From Cephalotus follicularis (Eukaryota; Streptophyta; Magnoliopsida; Oxalidales; Cephalotaceae): 64,000 nucleotides of DNA. Below, one piece after another: positions 10,750 to 22,539 of the stretch. The position numbers and the translations under genes were made by a program. The notes beneath the pieces are model-generated. The model did no database searches. It was not told the origin of the DNA and was given only the letters and a program-made list of their open reading frames with translations. Each line of letters begins with the position of its first letter. The first letter of the stretch is position 1. The DNA lies in assembly GCA_001972305.1 (NCBI GenBank), contig BDDD01001461.1, forward strand, positions 62,001-126,000, read 5' to 3'.

Positions 10750-10784
10750 GTGTAGCGCCGCCAACTCCTGGCCCCACGCTACAC
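10750..10784. other. Perfect 8-bp hairpin in Gypsy-D LTR
   Basis: Arms GTGTAGCG (10750-10757) and CGCTACAC (10777-10784) are exact complements around a 19-base loop containing CCAACTCCTGGC. The copy in the other LTR is at 17736-17770. A hairpin with the same loop word but another stem is in the Gypsy-E LTR at 60500-60535. Confidence 0.85.
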
Positions 10785-10871
10785 TCCCACTCTAGTCCCT
10801 ACATCAGGCAACCGAGCGAGGCAATAGTACAGTGAGTTACCCATCCATACTCCTGGCCCTAGGTCAACCCT

Positions 10872-10912
10872 CCACTAGTCGGCGCTGGTAGTCTCCGCCA
10901 TGCAACTAGTGG
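10872..10912. other. Second perfect 8-bp hairpin in Gypsy-D LTR
   Basis: Arms CCACTAGT (10872-10879) and ACTAGTGG (10905-10912) are exact complements. A smaller GGCG/CGCC pair lies inside the loop. It is conserved in the other LTR near 17860-17900. Confidence 0.8.
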
Positions 10913-11329
10913 TTCAAGCACAAACACATAGCAATTCACAGAGCAAACAGTGAATACAAGTAGTAACAGTACAATAAACAGTAGTGATCGATTTGATCCA
11001 CAACAGGCAGATTATTTCCAAAACGTTTCCAAAACTGACAACATTTGAAATATATATTTTCAATAGAAAATACCTTTAAATAGTTTCAGTAGTGTGAATT
11101 GTTTACCAGTTCGTTCGAAAATACGTTATTAATCAATACATATTTCCATACTCAAAATATCACATTCCGAGTCCATATATGCATTTCTAAATATCAAAAC
11201 TTTAGAAATCATAAACAATTCCCAAACAGTATACAATCAGGAAGTAAACAGTGCATATGCAATGCATACAAATGCTCAAATGCACTCCAACAGGAATCGG
11301 GTTCGTTTCGCATCATTTTTGGCAAACAG

Positions 11330-12570
11330 CAGTCCAACCAGTCGGCTGGAATCCTCACCAGTCGACTGTTCTGGGTCGAGCGATATGAGTAGTCGACTGG
11401 TTCCTTCTACCAGTCGATTGTCCATTAGGTAGTCGGCTGTTGTTCTTCAACAGTCGACTGTTCTAGTACTCACACACGAGAAAATTCCCAGACTTCCATT
11501 TTCTGGGCAGCAGGAAGTATGAGTAGTCGACTGCTTTCCATTGGCAGTCGACTGGTATCAATGAGTAGTCGACTGTCTTCCTTCGACAGTCGGCTGCTCT
11601 GCTAACCAGTGGCATGCAAATCGATCTAACCACCCCAACAATTCATGGTAAGATAATAAATCAAGCTCAGGGATAAGAATATAACCACAGGTTGTCATAA
11701 CATCCATATAACAACACATTCAACATGTATTTCAACATGCAACCAATTTCCATGCTAAGGTTCAACATGTATGATCTTAATCACTATGATTCACAGTAAC
11801 AAGCATAACAACTCCCAAAAACAGTAGCAATTACATCCTAAAACCAGTAGCTACAAGTCACATAACCAGGAATTGCAATTCATGGAACATGCAGTAAGTT
11901 TAAACTCAAAATGCCATTACAACTTTCCCCTACCTTTGATTCCAAGTTAGGAATCTGTAAGTCCACCTCTTTTCGTTCCAATCAGTGGCTTTTTGAGCTC
12001 CCCAGAAGCTCCAGCTCCAAGCCCAACAGCTCCAAGAACAGCTCCCACCTTGAGCTCCAAGCTTCAACAATGGACAACACTCCTCTTCTCTATTTTCTTT
12101 GTGGTTTCTCTCCACTGTCTCTGTGATTCCCAACCAAATAGTACTAGCATGAGAGAGCGTGAGTGGGACGTTTTTATGCAGAGCTTTTCCTCTCTTTCTT
12201 CCTCCCCTCCTCACATGGCACTAAATGCCACATTCTTCCACTCACATGCATGCACACACACACACAAGGCCAATTTCTCTACCCCAGGGAGTTTTGCATG
12301 ATGCACAGGTGTCCTCTCTCTCCAACCTCTCAGCTGAATGAAGCACAGATGGCCTCCTCTTCCCATGTCAGTTGTAACATGTGATTTTTGTCACATGCAA
12401 TAAACAGAGCATGATCCAGTCGGCTGCCTTTCCCTGGCAGTCGGCTGTTCGCCTGGCAGTCTGTTGCCAAGTGTCACGACAGTTGGCCAGTCGACTGGTT
12501 CATCCCATCAGTCGACTGCCCCTACATGCAGCCCTCCAGTTGGCTGGCCCTCCATACCAGTCGACTGCCT
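11330..12570. repeat. Two blocks of CAGTCGACTG palindromes in Gypsy-D 3' LTR
   Basis: About a dozen words of the form CAGTCGACTG (perfect palindrome) or CAGTCGGCTG occur at 11330-11600, and about eight at 12415-12570, including a 12-bp palindrome CCAGTCGACTGG at 12487-12498. The second LTR has the same two blocks at about 18328-18565 and 19380-19535. Confidence 0.9.
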
Positions 12571-12721
12571 CCAGCATAATCACCAAGTAATCACACTTCT
12601 AAGTACATGGAGGGTTTAAAACAACATCACCTAATTCAGAAACCCATCTTTTTATTAATTCCACAATTCAAAGTACATTTACATTGTGCAATTATAATAT
12701 ATGAAAATCACGGGCGTTACA

Positions 12722-12735
12722 TCCACCCCCCCTTC
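12722..12735 (-). promoter_or_regulatory. Polypurine tract of Gypsy-D
   Basis: The minus strand reads GAAGGGGGGGTGGA directly before the LTR start TGTAACGCCC. It would prime plus-strand DNA synthesis, and it fixes the inner edge of the 3' LTR. Confidence 0.9.
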
Positions 12736-12766
12736 AAGGAATTTCGTCCTCAAAATTAAAACAAAT

Positions 12767-13297
12767 CTAGAACAAGTGCGGGTAGCATTCTCGGATGTCC
12801 TCCTCACGCTCCCAAGTTGACTCATCTGGTCGGTGGAACTGCCATTGAACCTTGACCATGGAGATGGTTTGGTTCCTCAAAGTCTGTGTCTTCCGATCGA
12901 GAATCCGCACAGGCAACTCCTCATAAGATAGATCATCCCGTACCGGAACAGTATCATAGTCCAGGACATGTGACGAGTTAGGGATATATCTCCTCAGCAT
13001 AGATATGTGGAAGACGTCGTGCACATTTGACAGTGCAGGAGGTAAGGCAAGCTGATAAGCTACCTCCCCGACTCTCTCCAAAATCTCAAAAGGACCAATG
13101 TAGCGCGGAGCTAATTTTCCCTTCTTTCTGAACCTTTGCACACCCTTCCACGGCGAAACCTTCAAGAACACATGATCGCCCACACTGAAGGTTAAGGGCC
13201 TTCTCTTGACACTGTCCGTATAGCTCTTCTGCCGACTCTGAGCAGCAAGCAGCTTCTTCTTGATACTCCTGATCTTTTTTGAAGTTTCCTCCACCAA
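12767..13297 (-). pseudogene. pol: Gypsy-D integrase C-terminus with chromodomain
   Basis: The frame has [17 protein letters not shown], then GDHVFLKVSPWKGV, FRKKGKLAPRYIGPFEIL, NVHDVFHISMLRRY and the terminal block KVQWQFHRPDESTWERE..YPHLF. GPFEIL marks the integrase C-terminal GPY/F module; the final W..E(S/A)TW..E block is the chromodomain remnant of chromoviruses, thought to steer integration to methylated histone H3K9 chromatin. It lies immediately upstream of the polypurine tract, as expected. Confidence 0.9.
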
Positions 13298-15003
13298 CTC
13301 AGTCCCGAGTAAACGTGTGTAGGCAGAAAGTGCGCTGATTTGGTGAGTCTATCCACGATAACCCACACGGCGTTATGATGGTTCCGAGTCAGAGGAAAAC
13401 CTGAAACAAAATCCATCGTAACATGTTCCCACTTCCACTCTGGAATTGGCAAAGGTTGCAGCAAACCTGCCGGTCTCTGGCGCTCGGCCTTAACTGTCTG
13501 GCAAGTCAAACACCTTTCCACATACTCATCGATCTCCAGCTTCATGCCGGCCCACCAGTAACACTTCTTCATGTCTTGATACATTTTTGTGCTACCAGGA
13601 TGAATACTGTACAGAGATTTATGAGCCCCGCGAAGTAACTCATCCTTCAACCTCGGTTCGTTCGGAAGACACACACGTCCCCGATACCTCAGAATATCAT
13701 CATGATGCACTAAAAAATTAGACTCCGAATCCAGATTCTCTCGAATCCATTGCAATTCAGGATCATGTGGTTGTGCATCTTTGATGTGATGTAGTAACAC
13801 TGGTTCTACCTGCATGTCGGCTAGAAAGATCCCCGGTGACTGATTGAATGGAGACCATTCTTGGAAGTCTTTTAACATCTTCCATTGAGACACCATTGTA
13901 CTAGCAAGCATAGACTTGCGGCTCAAGGCATCAGCGACCACATTCGCCTTCCCTGGGTGATATTGGACACTGCAATCATAGTCATTGAAGAATTCTACCC
14001 ACCTGCGTTGTCTCATGTTCAGTGTATCTTGACAAAACAGATACCTCAAGCTTTTATGATCGGTAAAGATCTCAAACTGCGCCCCATAAAGGTAGTGCCT
14101 CCACTTCTGAAGGGCGAAGCTAATAGCTGCAAGCTCAAGGTCATGAGTCTGGTAGTTTTCTTCATACGGCTTTAGCTTCCTCGAGGCATATGCAATCACT
14201 CTACCTCGCTGCATCAATACACAACCCAAACCCTTACCTGATGCATCACTGTATACTACAAAGCCTTCATTACCATCAGGTAATGCCAAGATAGGAGCGA
14301 AAACTAACCGGTCCTTCAGCTCACAAAAACTAGCGTCACAGTCTTCGTCCCAGATAAAAGCAGTCTTCTTCTGGGTCAGTCTGGTCAAAGGTTCGGCTAT
14401 CCTCAAAAAATTCTGGATAAACATCCGGTAGTATCCCGCCAAACCAAGGAAATTGTGCACCTCCGTCACATTCTTCGGTTGCGGCCAGTCTCGTACCACT
14501 TTAGTCTTTGACGGATCCACCGTCAAGCCTTCCCCAGATACAATGTGACCAAGAAAGATCACATGATCACGCCAGAACTCGCACTTGCCGAACTTGGCAT
14601 ACAACCGGTGTTCTCTGAGAACCTGTAACACTAGCCTCAGATGATGAGCGTGATCCTCCTCGCTCCTCGAATATACCAGTATAACATCAATAAATACCAC
14701 AACAAACTGGTCCAGGTATGGTCGGAATACGTCATTCATCAATGACATAAAAGCTGCCGGTGTATTGGTAACACCAAACGGCATCACCAAGAACTCGTAG
14801 TGACCATACCGTGTTCGGAAGGCAGTCTTCTCAATGTCTCCTTCCCTTACTCTCAACTGGTGGTAACCCGATCTCAAATCGAGCTTGGAAAACACCCTTG
14901 ATCCCTGCAACTGATCAAAAAAATCCTCAATGTGGGGTAAAGGATATTTATTCTTGATAGTTGCTTTGTTCAACATTCGGTAAATAGTACGGGTGCTCCC
15001 CAC
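13192..15003 (-). pseudogene. pol: Gypsy-D reverse transcriptase, RNase H and integrase core
   Basis: From the N-terminus the frame shows [45 protein letters not shown] and [11 protein letters not shown] (RT palm region). It then shows [11 protein letters not shown] and [28 protein letters not shown]-like and [11 protein letters not shown] blocks (RNase H), [16 protein letters not shown], and finally [34 protein letters not shown] (HHCC zinc finger) with [20 protein letters not shown] (integrase core). The order RT, RNase H, integrase is the gypsy arrangement. It is a fossil; neighbouring frames overlap its ends. Confidence 0.93.
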
Positions 15004-16403
15004 AGAGAAACACTAGGTCTTACAAAACCCTTATTAATCAGGTCCTGTAACTGTAGCTTCAGATCTCGCAACTCAGCAGGAGCCATCCGATAGGGTGATT
15101 TAGAGATAGGAGCCGTTCCAGGAACAAGATCAATAACGAACTCCATACTCCTCTTAGGTGGCAAGGATCCCAAATCATCAGGAAACACATCCGGAAATTC
15201 GCACACAACTGGAATTTCCTCCAAACTCAAGCCTTTCTCCTTCCTTCGATCAATAACATAGGCCAGATATCCCTCGCATCCCTTCTCTAGGTATCTCGAA
15301 GCACGAATAAATGATATGATCGGTGTCGAGAACCCTTTGTCTCCCTTGAACTGGAAAGTTGTTTCGTCGGGTAGACAAAAATCCACAGTCTTATGGTAGA
15401 AATCCATACGAGCACGGTGCGCCGATAGCAAATCCATCCCCAATATCACATCGAAGTCACGGATAGGCAGCACTATCAAATCTGCATACAAAGGAATGCC
15501 TACCATAGACATCTCATAACCTCTATATACTGAGTCAGTATACATAGAAGTCCCAGTCGGTGTACTCACATCAAGTATGTATGACATGTAGTCAGGGGTG
15601 ACATCTAAGCAAGATGCAAAATGTGCAGATATAAAGGAATGCGATGCTCCAGAATCCATCAGTACTCTAGCTGAATAACCATATATATACAGAGTACCTC
15701 CAACAACAGAAGTCGACTCTGGAACCTCAGTCTGAGCAAGTACAAAAATTCTACCTTTTGCGATGCCCTTACCGGTGTCCCTCCTTTGTGACGGTCCCGT
15801 AGCCACACCACTACTGCTCCCCGGCCCAGTAGGAGTTGTAGCAGAACTCTTTGGGCAGTCCTTCACTGAATGACCCGGTGCCCCACACCTCAAACACCAA
15901 CCATTGAACCTCCAACATTCTTTCTGTTGGTGACCAGTACCACCACAGTAATAGCAACCTCCGGATCTAGCATTACTTCCCTGACTGGGAGTACCCTGCG
16001 AAGCTGTCTGTTGAGTCTTGTTTTTAGACGACTTCGTTGGAGAACCACCATCTATCCATTTCGACGATGCTGGTCGGGACTGTGTATAACTCTGTTTACT
16101 CTCTTTCGTACGAGCTCTCTCAGCTCGGTCCTCACTGGATATCGTCTCCAATAGTCTAGCTTTCTGAGCAACCTCCACAAAAGTCCTCAGCTCCATGGCT
16201 CTAATCCTTGATTGAAGATCCGGTCGCAACCCTCTCAGGAACCTCCGTATCTTCTTCACTTCGTCAGCTACCAGATAAGGTGAATGTCTAGCCAGCTCCA
16301 TGAACCTTGCTTGATACTCAGCAACAGTCATCTCTCCCTGTCGTAACTCCAAGAGCTCCGTCTCTCGTCGCTCTTGCTCAATACCCGAAACATAAGTCTC
16401 CAA
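14970..16403 (-). pseudogene. gag-pol: Gypsy-D gag C-terminus and aspartic protease, start of RT
   Basis: The frame begins in the retrotransposon gag domain (ELRQGEMTVAEYQARFMEL, FLRGLRPDLQSRI). It then has two zinc knuckles, CYYCGGTGHQQKEC and CLRCGAPGHSVKDC, a Gly/Ser/Thr linker, and a protease with LMDSGASHSFIS (DSG active site) and DVILGMDLL. It ends near VPGTAPISKSPYRMAPAEL, the usual lead into gypsy RT. Gag packages RNA and the protease cleaves the polyprotein. This is a broken remnant. Confidence 0.92.
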
Positions 16404-16412
16404 GAACTCTGT

Positions 16413-16820
16413 CTAGAATCTGTCCCAAGTGCTGTCCAGTCTCTGTGATTCCCATTTTTCTTTAACCATTTCCCACCAATGAGTGGCCTCACCACATAGG
16501 CGGTATACAACAAACTTCAACTTCTGAGCATCAGTACAGTCCATCACTGCAAAGATCTTCTCCAGGTCTTGCAGCCATCTCTCAACAATCGTAGCATGAA
16601 GTTCTCCCTTGAAGCTGGGTGGATTTAGCCTCATGAACTTCTCAATATCTCTCCCAAAACCATCCTCTCCCGGGCAGTGGTCGGGAGCTCCGCGTTGCGG
16701 TCGAGCCTGCGCGTGATACTGACACATCTCCTCCGCATTAGCCCGATTAAAGGCCACCTGCTGCTGAAAGTAGTCTGCGATTCGAGCCATTGGATCTCGG
16801 TCATCTTGGGGAAAATTCAT
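16413..16820 (-). pseudogene. gag: Gypsy-D gag N-terminal part
   Basis: The frame has FGRDIEKFMRLNPPSFKGEL, ERWLQDLEKIFAVMDCTDAQ and RLCGEATHWWEMVKE, the hallmark of plant gypsy gag. The first Met used, at 16820, is only the first visible in frame; an Arg-rich stretch upstream to about 16905 resembles the MDGRRRR-type start of Gypsy-B and Gypsy-E, so the original start may lie there. Fossil. Confidence 0.85.
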
Positions 16821-16993
16821 CCCTTGCGGAACATTTTCCTCCTCAGGGGCATTAACTCCAGCAGCTCTAGCCCTAGCTCGAGTTCTCCTTCGGTCAATTT
16901 TTCCTATAAGAAGGTTGACAGTCAGTCACGACTTTAAGAAAACAATTCATTAATTGCCAAGGAAAGTATCCTAGCTAAGCATATATGGAATAT

Positions 16994-17005
16994 GCTCTGA
17001 TACCA
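16994..17005 (-). promoter_or_regulatory. Primer-binding site of Gypsy-D (tRNA-iMet type)
   Basis: The minus strand reads TGGTATCAGAGC, four bases inside the 5' LTR end. It fixes the orientation and the inner edge of the LTR at 17010. Confidence 0.93.
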
Positions 17006-17009
17006 CTAT

Positions 17010-19686
17010 TGTCACACCCCGTTTAAGAGAAACGTAACATTAAAGTGGTAAAGGCAATTAACATAAAGTACAGCTCATGCAAAAACCATAAAACTTAAAA
17101 CTTTTCCAAAGTACAACAGTTGCAGAAGCATAACAGAACATAAGCTGTAAATTTGTAACGTGCGTCCCATACTGCACCCTACCCCAAATAATCCGACATA
17201 GCAAATCGCCCATAAACGGAACGTGAATTACAGTACAAGATTAAAATCCTTCAGTAACAAAACCATAACAACGGTACATCCAAAAACCATAACCAACATA
17301 GGTTTAATACAAAGCAGGAGAAAAAGCAAAATCAAGAACATAACAACTTGATCTCCATCCATGTCAGTCCAACCGGTCCACTGCATCAATCTGTAAAGTA
17401 GGGGGTTAGCCTTTGTCCTCACTCGGCTAAGTCATAAAAGCAGTTCAGGATTAACATGAAATGCATGTCATGATATGAATGCATAAATGATGCAGTGTAG
17501 GAAAACCAGTTCATATATATATATATGAGAAATATATATATTTTAACAGTACAGTAAAATAACAGTGGGTACATATATAAGAAAATATATGTATGCAAGA
17601 TCAGTACAGCCGTAACCCAGCCAGGGCTACATCAACAAGCACAGGAATGTCCGTGAAAGACCAACAGGTAGTACAGGACGTCCACATAGGACTACAACAG
17701 GCAGGATGTCTACATAGGACCACAACAGGCAGTATGTGTAGCGCCGCCAACTCCTGGCCCCACGCTACACTCCCACTCCGGCCCATACATCAGGCAACCG
17801 AGTGAGGCAACAGTACAGTGAGTTACCCAGCCATACTCCTGGCCCCTAGGTCAACCCTCCACTAGTCAGCGCTGGCAGTCTCCGCCATGCAACTAGTGGT
17901 TCAAGCACAAACACATAACAATTCATAGAGCAAACAGTGAATTCAAGCAGTAACAGTACAGTAAACAGTAGTGATCGATTTGATCCACAACAGGCAGGTT
18001 ATTTCCAAAAATGTTTCCAAAAGTGACAACATTTGAAATATATATTTTCAATAGAAAATACCTTTAAACAATTTTCAGTAGTGTGAATTGTTTACCAGTT
18101 CGTTCGAAAATACGTTATTAATCAATACATATTTCCATACTCAAAATATCACATTCTGAGTCCATATATGCATTTCTAAATATCAAAACTTTAGAAATCA
18201 TAAACAATTCACAAACAGTATACAATCAGGCAGTAAACAGTGCATATGCAATGCATACAAATGCTCAAATGCACTCCAACAGGAATCGGTTTCGTTTCGC
18301 ATCATTTTTGGCAAACAGCAGTCCAACCAGTCGGCTGGAATCCTCACCAGTCGACTGTTCTAGGTCGAGCGGTATGAGTAGTCGACTGGTTCCTTCTACC
18401 AGTCGACTGTCCATTAGGCAGTCAGCTGTTGTTCTTCAACAGTCGACTATTCCAGTACTCACACACGAGAAAATTCCCAGATTTCCATCTTCTGGGCAGC
18501 AGGAAGTATGAGTAGTCGACTGGTATCAATGAGTAGTCGACTGTATTCCTTCGACAGTCGGCTGCTTTGCTAACCAGTGGCATGCAAATCGATCTAACCA
18601 CCCCAACAATTCATGGTAAGCAGATAAATCAAGCTCAGGGATAAGAATATAACCACAGGTTGTCATAGCATCCATATAACAACACATTCAACATGTATTT
18701 CAACATGCAACCAATTCCATGCTAAGGTTCAACATGTATGAACTTAATCACTATGATTCACAGTAACAAGCATAACAACTCCCAAAAATAGTAGCAATTA
18801 CGTCCTAAAACCAGTAGCTACAAGTCACATAACCAGGCATTGCAATTCATGGAACATGCAGTAAGTTTAAACTCAAAATGCCATTATAACTTTCCCCTAC
18901 CTTTGATTCCAGGTTAGGAATCTATAAGTCCACCTCTTTTCGTTCCAATCAGTGGCTTTTCGAGCTCCCCAGAAGCTCCAGCTCCAAGCCCAGCAGCTCC
19001 AAGAACAGCTCCCACCTTGAGCTCAGAGCTTCAACAATGGACAACACTCCTCTTCTCTCATTTTTTTGTGGTTTCTCTCCACTGTCTTTGTGATTCCCAA
19101 CCAAACAGTACCAGCACGAGAGAGAGTGAGTGGGACGTTTTTATGCAGAGCTTTTCCTCTCTTTCTTCCTCCCATCCTCATATGGCACTAAATGCCACAT
19201 TCTTCCACTCACATGCATGCACACACACACAAGGCCAATTTCTCTGCCCCAGGGAGTTGTGCATGATGCACAGGTGTCCTCTCTTTCCAACCTCTCGGCT
19301 GCATGAAGCACAGATGGCCTCCTCTTCCCATGTCAGTTGTAACATGTGATTTCTGTCACATGCAATAAACAGAGCATGATCTAGTCGGTTGCCTTTCCCT
19401 GGCAGTCGGCTGTTCGCCTGGCAGTCTGTTGCCAAGTGTCACGACAGTTGGCCAGTCGACTGGTTCATCCCACCAGTCGACTGCCCCTACATGCAGCCCT
19501 CCAGTCGGTTGGCCCTCCATACCAGTTGACTGCCTCCAGCATAATCACCAAGTAATCACACTTCTAAGTACATAAAAGGTTTAAAACAACATCACCCAAT
19601 TCAGAAACCCATCTTTTTATTAATTCCACAATTCAAAGTACATTTACATTGTGCAATTATAATATATGAAAATCACGGGCGTTACA
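17010..19686 (-). repeat. 5' LTR of Gypsy-D
   Basis: This 2677-bp LTR is the counterpart of 10028-12721, with mostly single-base differences and few small gaps. It contains the same hairpins and palindrome blocks. It ends at ..GGGCGTTACA directly before the second TAACT. Confidence 0.93.
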
Positions 19687-20690
19687 TAACTCTTTTTTAC
19701 AAAATCTCTCAGTAAAGATATTTTAATCGTGCAAATATATGTTGATGATATTATATTTGGTTCAACTAATGAGAGTTTGTGCAAGGATTTTACTAAGATT
19801 ATGCAGGATGAGTTCGAAATGAGCACAATGGGGGAATTAAATTTCTTCCATGGACTTCAAGTTAAACAACTCAAAGATGCATTTTCATCAACCAATCCAA
19901 ATACGTCAAAGATCTACTCAAGAGGTTTGGGATGGATAATGCAAAGAAAAGCAAAAATCTAATGAGCACAACTACAAGGTTAGATAAAGATGAGAAAGGT
20001 AAATTCGTTGACCAAAAACTCTATAAGAGTATGATTGGTTCTTTGCTTTATCTAACTGCTAGTAGACCAGATATTCTGTTCAGTGAATGTTTGTGTGCTC
20101 GTTTTCAAGCATGTAAATAAAAATCACATTTATATGATGTGAAACGTATTTTTAAATATTTAGCATATACACCTACCCTAGGTCTTTGGTATCCCCGAAA
20201 TCATCTTTTGATTTACACACATTCAGATGCTAATTTTGGTGGATATAAGGTAGATAAAAAAAAGCACTAGTAGCACTTGCCAATTCTTAGGAAATATGCT
20301 AATTTCTTGGTTTAGCAAAAAGTAAAATTCGGTAGCACTTTCTACTACTGAAGCTGAATACATTGCAGCTGGAAGTTGTTGTGCACAAATAATATGGATG
20401 AAACAATAGCTTTTAGACTATGGATTTAAATTTGATAATGTGCCAATAAAATGTGACAAAACTAGCACTATATGCTTAGGAAAAAATCCTTTACATCATT
20501 CTAGGACAAAATATATAGATATTAGATATTATTTTATTAAGAATCACATAGAAAAAGGTGATGTCAATTTGATTTTTTTTTTCGACACAAGATCAAATAG
20601 CAGACATATTCACAAAACCCCTAGATGAACAAACTTTCTCTAAATTTAGAATGGAATTAGGTCTATGTGAAATTGAATGAATGATGTTAT
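19687..20690 (+). pseudogene. pol: Copia-2 reverse transcriptase C-terminus and RNase H
   Basis: Separate frames show IYVDDIIFGSTNESLC (the YVDD polymerase site) with FEMSTMGELNFF, then SMIGSLLYLTASRPDI. RNase H blocks follow: HSDANFGG, LSTTEAEYIAA-like and HSRTKYIDIRYYFIKNH, all expected for copia. The region is a fossil in several frames and continues the element interrupted at 10027. Confidence 0.9.
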
Positions 20691-21060
20691 ATGATTTTTT
20701 TTATTATGTTGATTAATTTTATATGATTATATATATTTTTTTGATTGATATATGTTGATTAATTTTATTAGCTTTATTAAAATTTATTTTTGTTGAACAC
20801 GATTTAAGTTCCAACGCTTAATATATAAGCGTTAGCGGTTCAAGCGCTAAGCGTCGATGCCTTTAATTTAAGCGTCAACGGTTAAGACAAAATTATAAAA
20901 GAAAAGCACATTCTGTTTTAATAACTTACAAACCCTAATTTTTCAAAACATCTTTCTGGTGATTTTGAGAAAGAATCATAGCTAAAAAACGCTCAAAAAT
21001 TTCTTATAAACATCTTACATTACATCATTCATCATCCATTTCATCAAAATCATCTCTAAA
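20691..21060 (+). other. Copia-2 spacer between RNase H and extra ORF, with palindromic words
   Basis: AT-rich non-coding sequence. At 20805-20885 it carries GCGTCGATGC- and AGCGTCAACGG-like words of the same class as those in the LTR (22870-23300). Confidence 0.6.
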
Positions 21061-22290
21061 ATTCCAAGAACCAAAAACCCTAATGTGGTAGAAGAGGAAT
21101 GTTCAAGGAGGAGAAGATTTGCTACTAGACCAGGGGCTGAACAAGTGCAACCTCAACAGCTATTTCCACAACAAGGAATAAGGTATCCTCAAGTCTACTA
21201 TGAGAAAAAAAATACTTGTTAGAAAAACATTAGACTTTGTTTTTTGCATTAGGGGAAATTTTCCTATAGTGGGTTGGCTTAATGGATTGGATTTAGGACC
21301 GCTGTTCACTATTAATTTGCCTCATTATCCTGATTTGATGAAAGAGTTTTATGCTAATTTTGGTTTTACTACCACAATGATTTTGTCTACTAGTGTTAAA
21401 GGAAAACACATTATGATGAATTATCCTGCTTTAGCCTATATTTTGGATATTCCATGTGACGGTTCAAAAGGCTGGTCTAATAGAAATTGGGTTGAACAAG
21501 ACGGGTTTAGCAAGGAAGAGTTGTTCATTTATTGTTTGGTGAAAATGCACAAGTGGTTTCAAAGATGCATTATAGAAATCTTAGGTTTGATTATAGATTT
21601 CTGCATAGAGCTATTGCAACGCATATTCTGCCAAAAGCTGGTGAATTTGATGAGGTAACGCATATGGAAGCTTTTACAATGTTTCATATTATTTATGGTA
21701 GAAGAATAAATGTGCCTTTGCTTATTTTCAATCATATGAAGGCTATGCAAGCTCGGGAGAATTCTAAACTCCCTTATGGTAACATTGTGACCAAAATCCT
21801 CATGCATTATGGTGTTGATTTAGATGAGGAAGTACACCATGCACTTCAAAGTGCTGATAAATTGGGAAAGGGAACCCTCGGTAAGATGGGGTTCAAGAAA
21901 CATAAGAGGCTTGGGACATGGGTTCCAAAAGATGAAGATTCAGATAGAGTTAGTGAGGAAGACGAAGAGGGAGAAGAAGCACAAGCAGCTCAATATCAAG
22001 AAGAGATAGATCCACAGACTGAGCCTAGTCCTATGTTTTCTAACAGTCAGTTTGAGCAGATTATGCAAGCTATTCATGGTATAGAAAGCAACCAAAGAGG
22101 TATAGAAAGCTGACAAAGGGGTATTGAAAGAAAACAAAGAAGGCTCGAAAGAAAATTAATTGATAAAGGTCTTATTGGAAACGAGGGTATCACATCTTCA
22201 TCAAGCCAAGAAGATGAAACAGTGAATCATGACATAGATATCGAGGATGCTGGAGATGGAGATGATGATAGAATGGATGATTGATCATTA
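21061..22290 (+). pseudogene. Extra ORF of SIRE element in env-like position (plant transposon-protein-like)
   Basis: Two overlapping frames (21200-21658 and 21532-22113) carry a domain with LPHYPDLMKEFYANFGF, SVKGKHIMMNYPALAYILDIP and, later, HMEAFTMFHIIYGRRINVPL and GNIVTKILMHYGVDL. 'FYANF..V.G..I.....L..ILDIP..G' is the pattern of the so-called putative plant transposon protein family (from memory Pfam PF20167). The tail is acidic (EDEEGEEAQ) and then has 7-residue IESNQRG-type repeats suggesting a coiled coil. It follows RNase H and precedes the polypurine tract, where Sireviruses carry an env-like ORF. No membrane segment is evident. Broken in about two or three places; function unknown. 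Confidence 0.65.
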
Positions 22291-22539
22291 GCTTTGCATA
22301 TCATTCATCATTTTGCTTTTAATCATTACATTTTATGCTTGAATTTGTAGTATTTAAATTGGTAGTATTTCAAAACTATTTGTAGATGGTTGATGTTCAA
22401 GGGCTAACATATTACTGTTTTATATGCGTTTACTGTTTAATGCTTAAGTTTTTTTTTTGTTGATTTAAGTTTTTCTAGTCCGCTTTTTGATGCTATACAA
22501 AAAAGTGAGAAAATTGCTTAAATGCAATGCACTAGTTGA

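Larger units (their letters stand above)
10028..12721 (-). repeat. 3' LTR of Gypsy-D
   Basis: This 2694-bp LTR pairs with 17010-19686. It includes hairpins (10750-10912), a cluster of CAGTCGACTG palindromes in two blocks (about 11330-11600 and 12415-12570), and on the minus strand the TGTAACGCCCG start. Short frames inside it are not conserved beyond the repeat. Confidence 0.93.
10028..19686 (-). mobile_element. Ty3/gypsy chromovirus 'Gypsy-D' (Tekay/Del-like), full length but broken
   Basis: The element has two LTRs of about 2.69 and 2.68 kb, a primer-binding site, gag-pol and a polypurine tract, all in minus orientation. A perfect 5-bp duplication TAACT flanks it (10023-10027 and 19687-19691). 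LTRs start TGTAACGCCCGTG and end GGGGTGTGACA on the minus strand. The chromodomain-like C-terminus and LTR length fit the Tekay/Del clade. By eye the LTRs differ at about 16 of the first 450 positions, suggesting an insertion of the order of one to two million years at usual plant LTR rates. The coding region has about four or five breaks. Confidence 0.95.

Noticed and set aside
16994-17005. tRNA-iMet gene fragments at the PBS sites
   Set aside because: Only the 12-base complement of the tRNA 3' end is present, directly beside LTRs; no cloverleaf can be formed.
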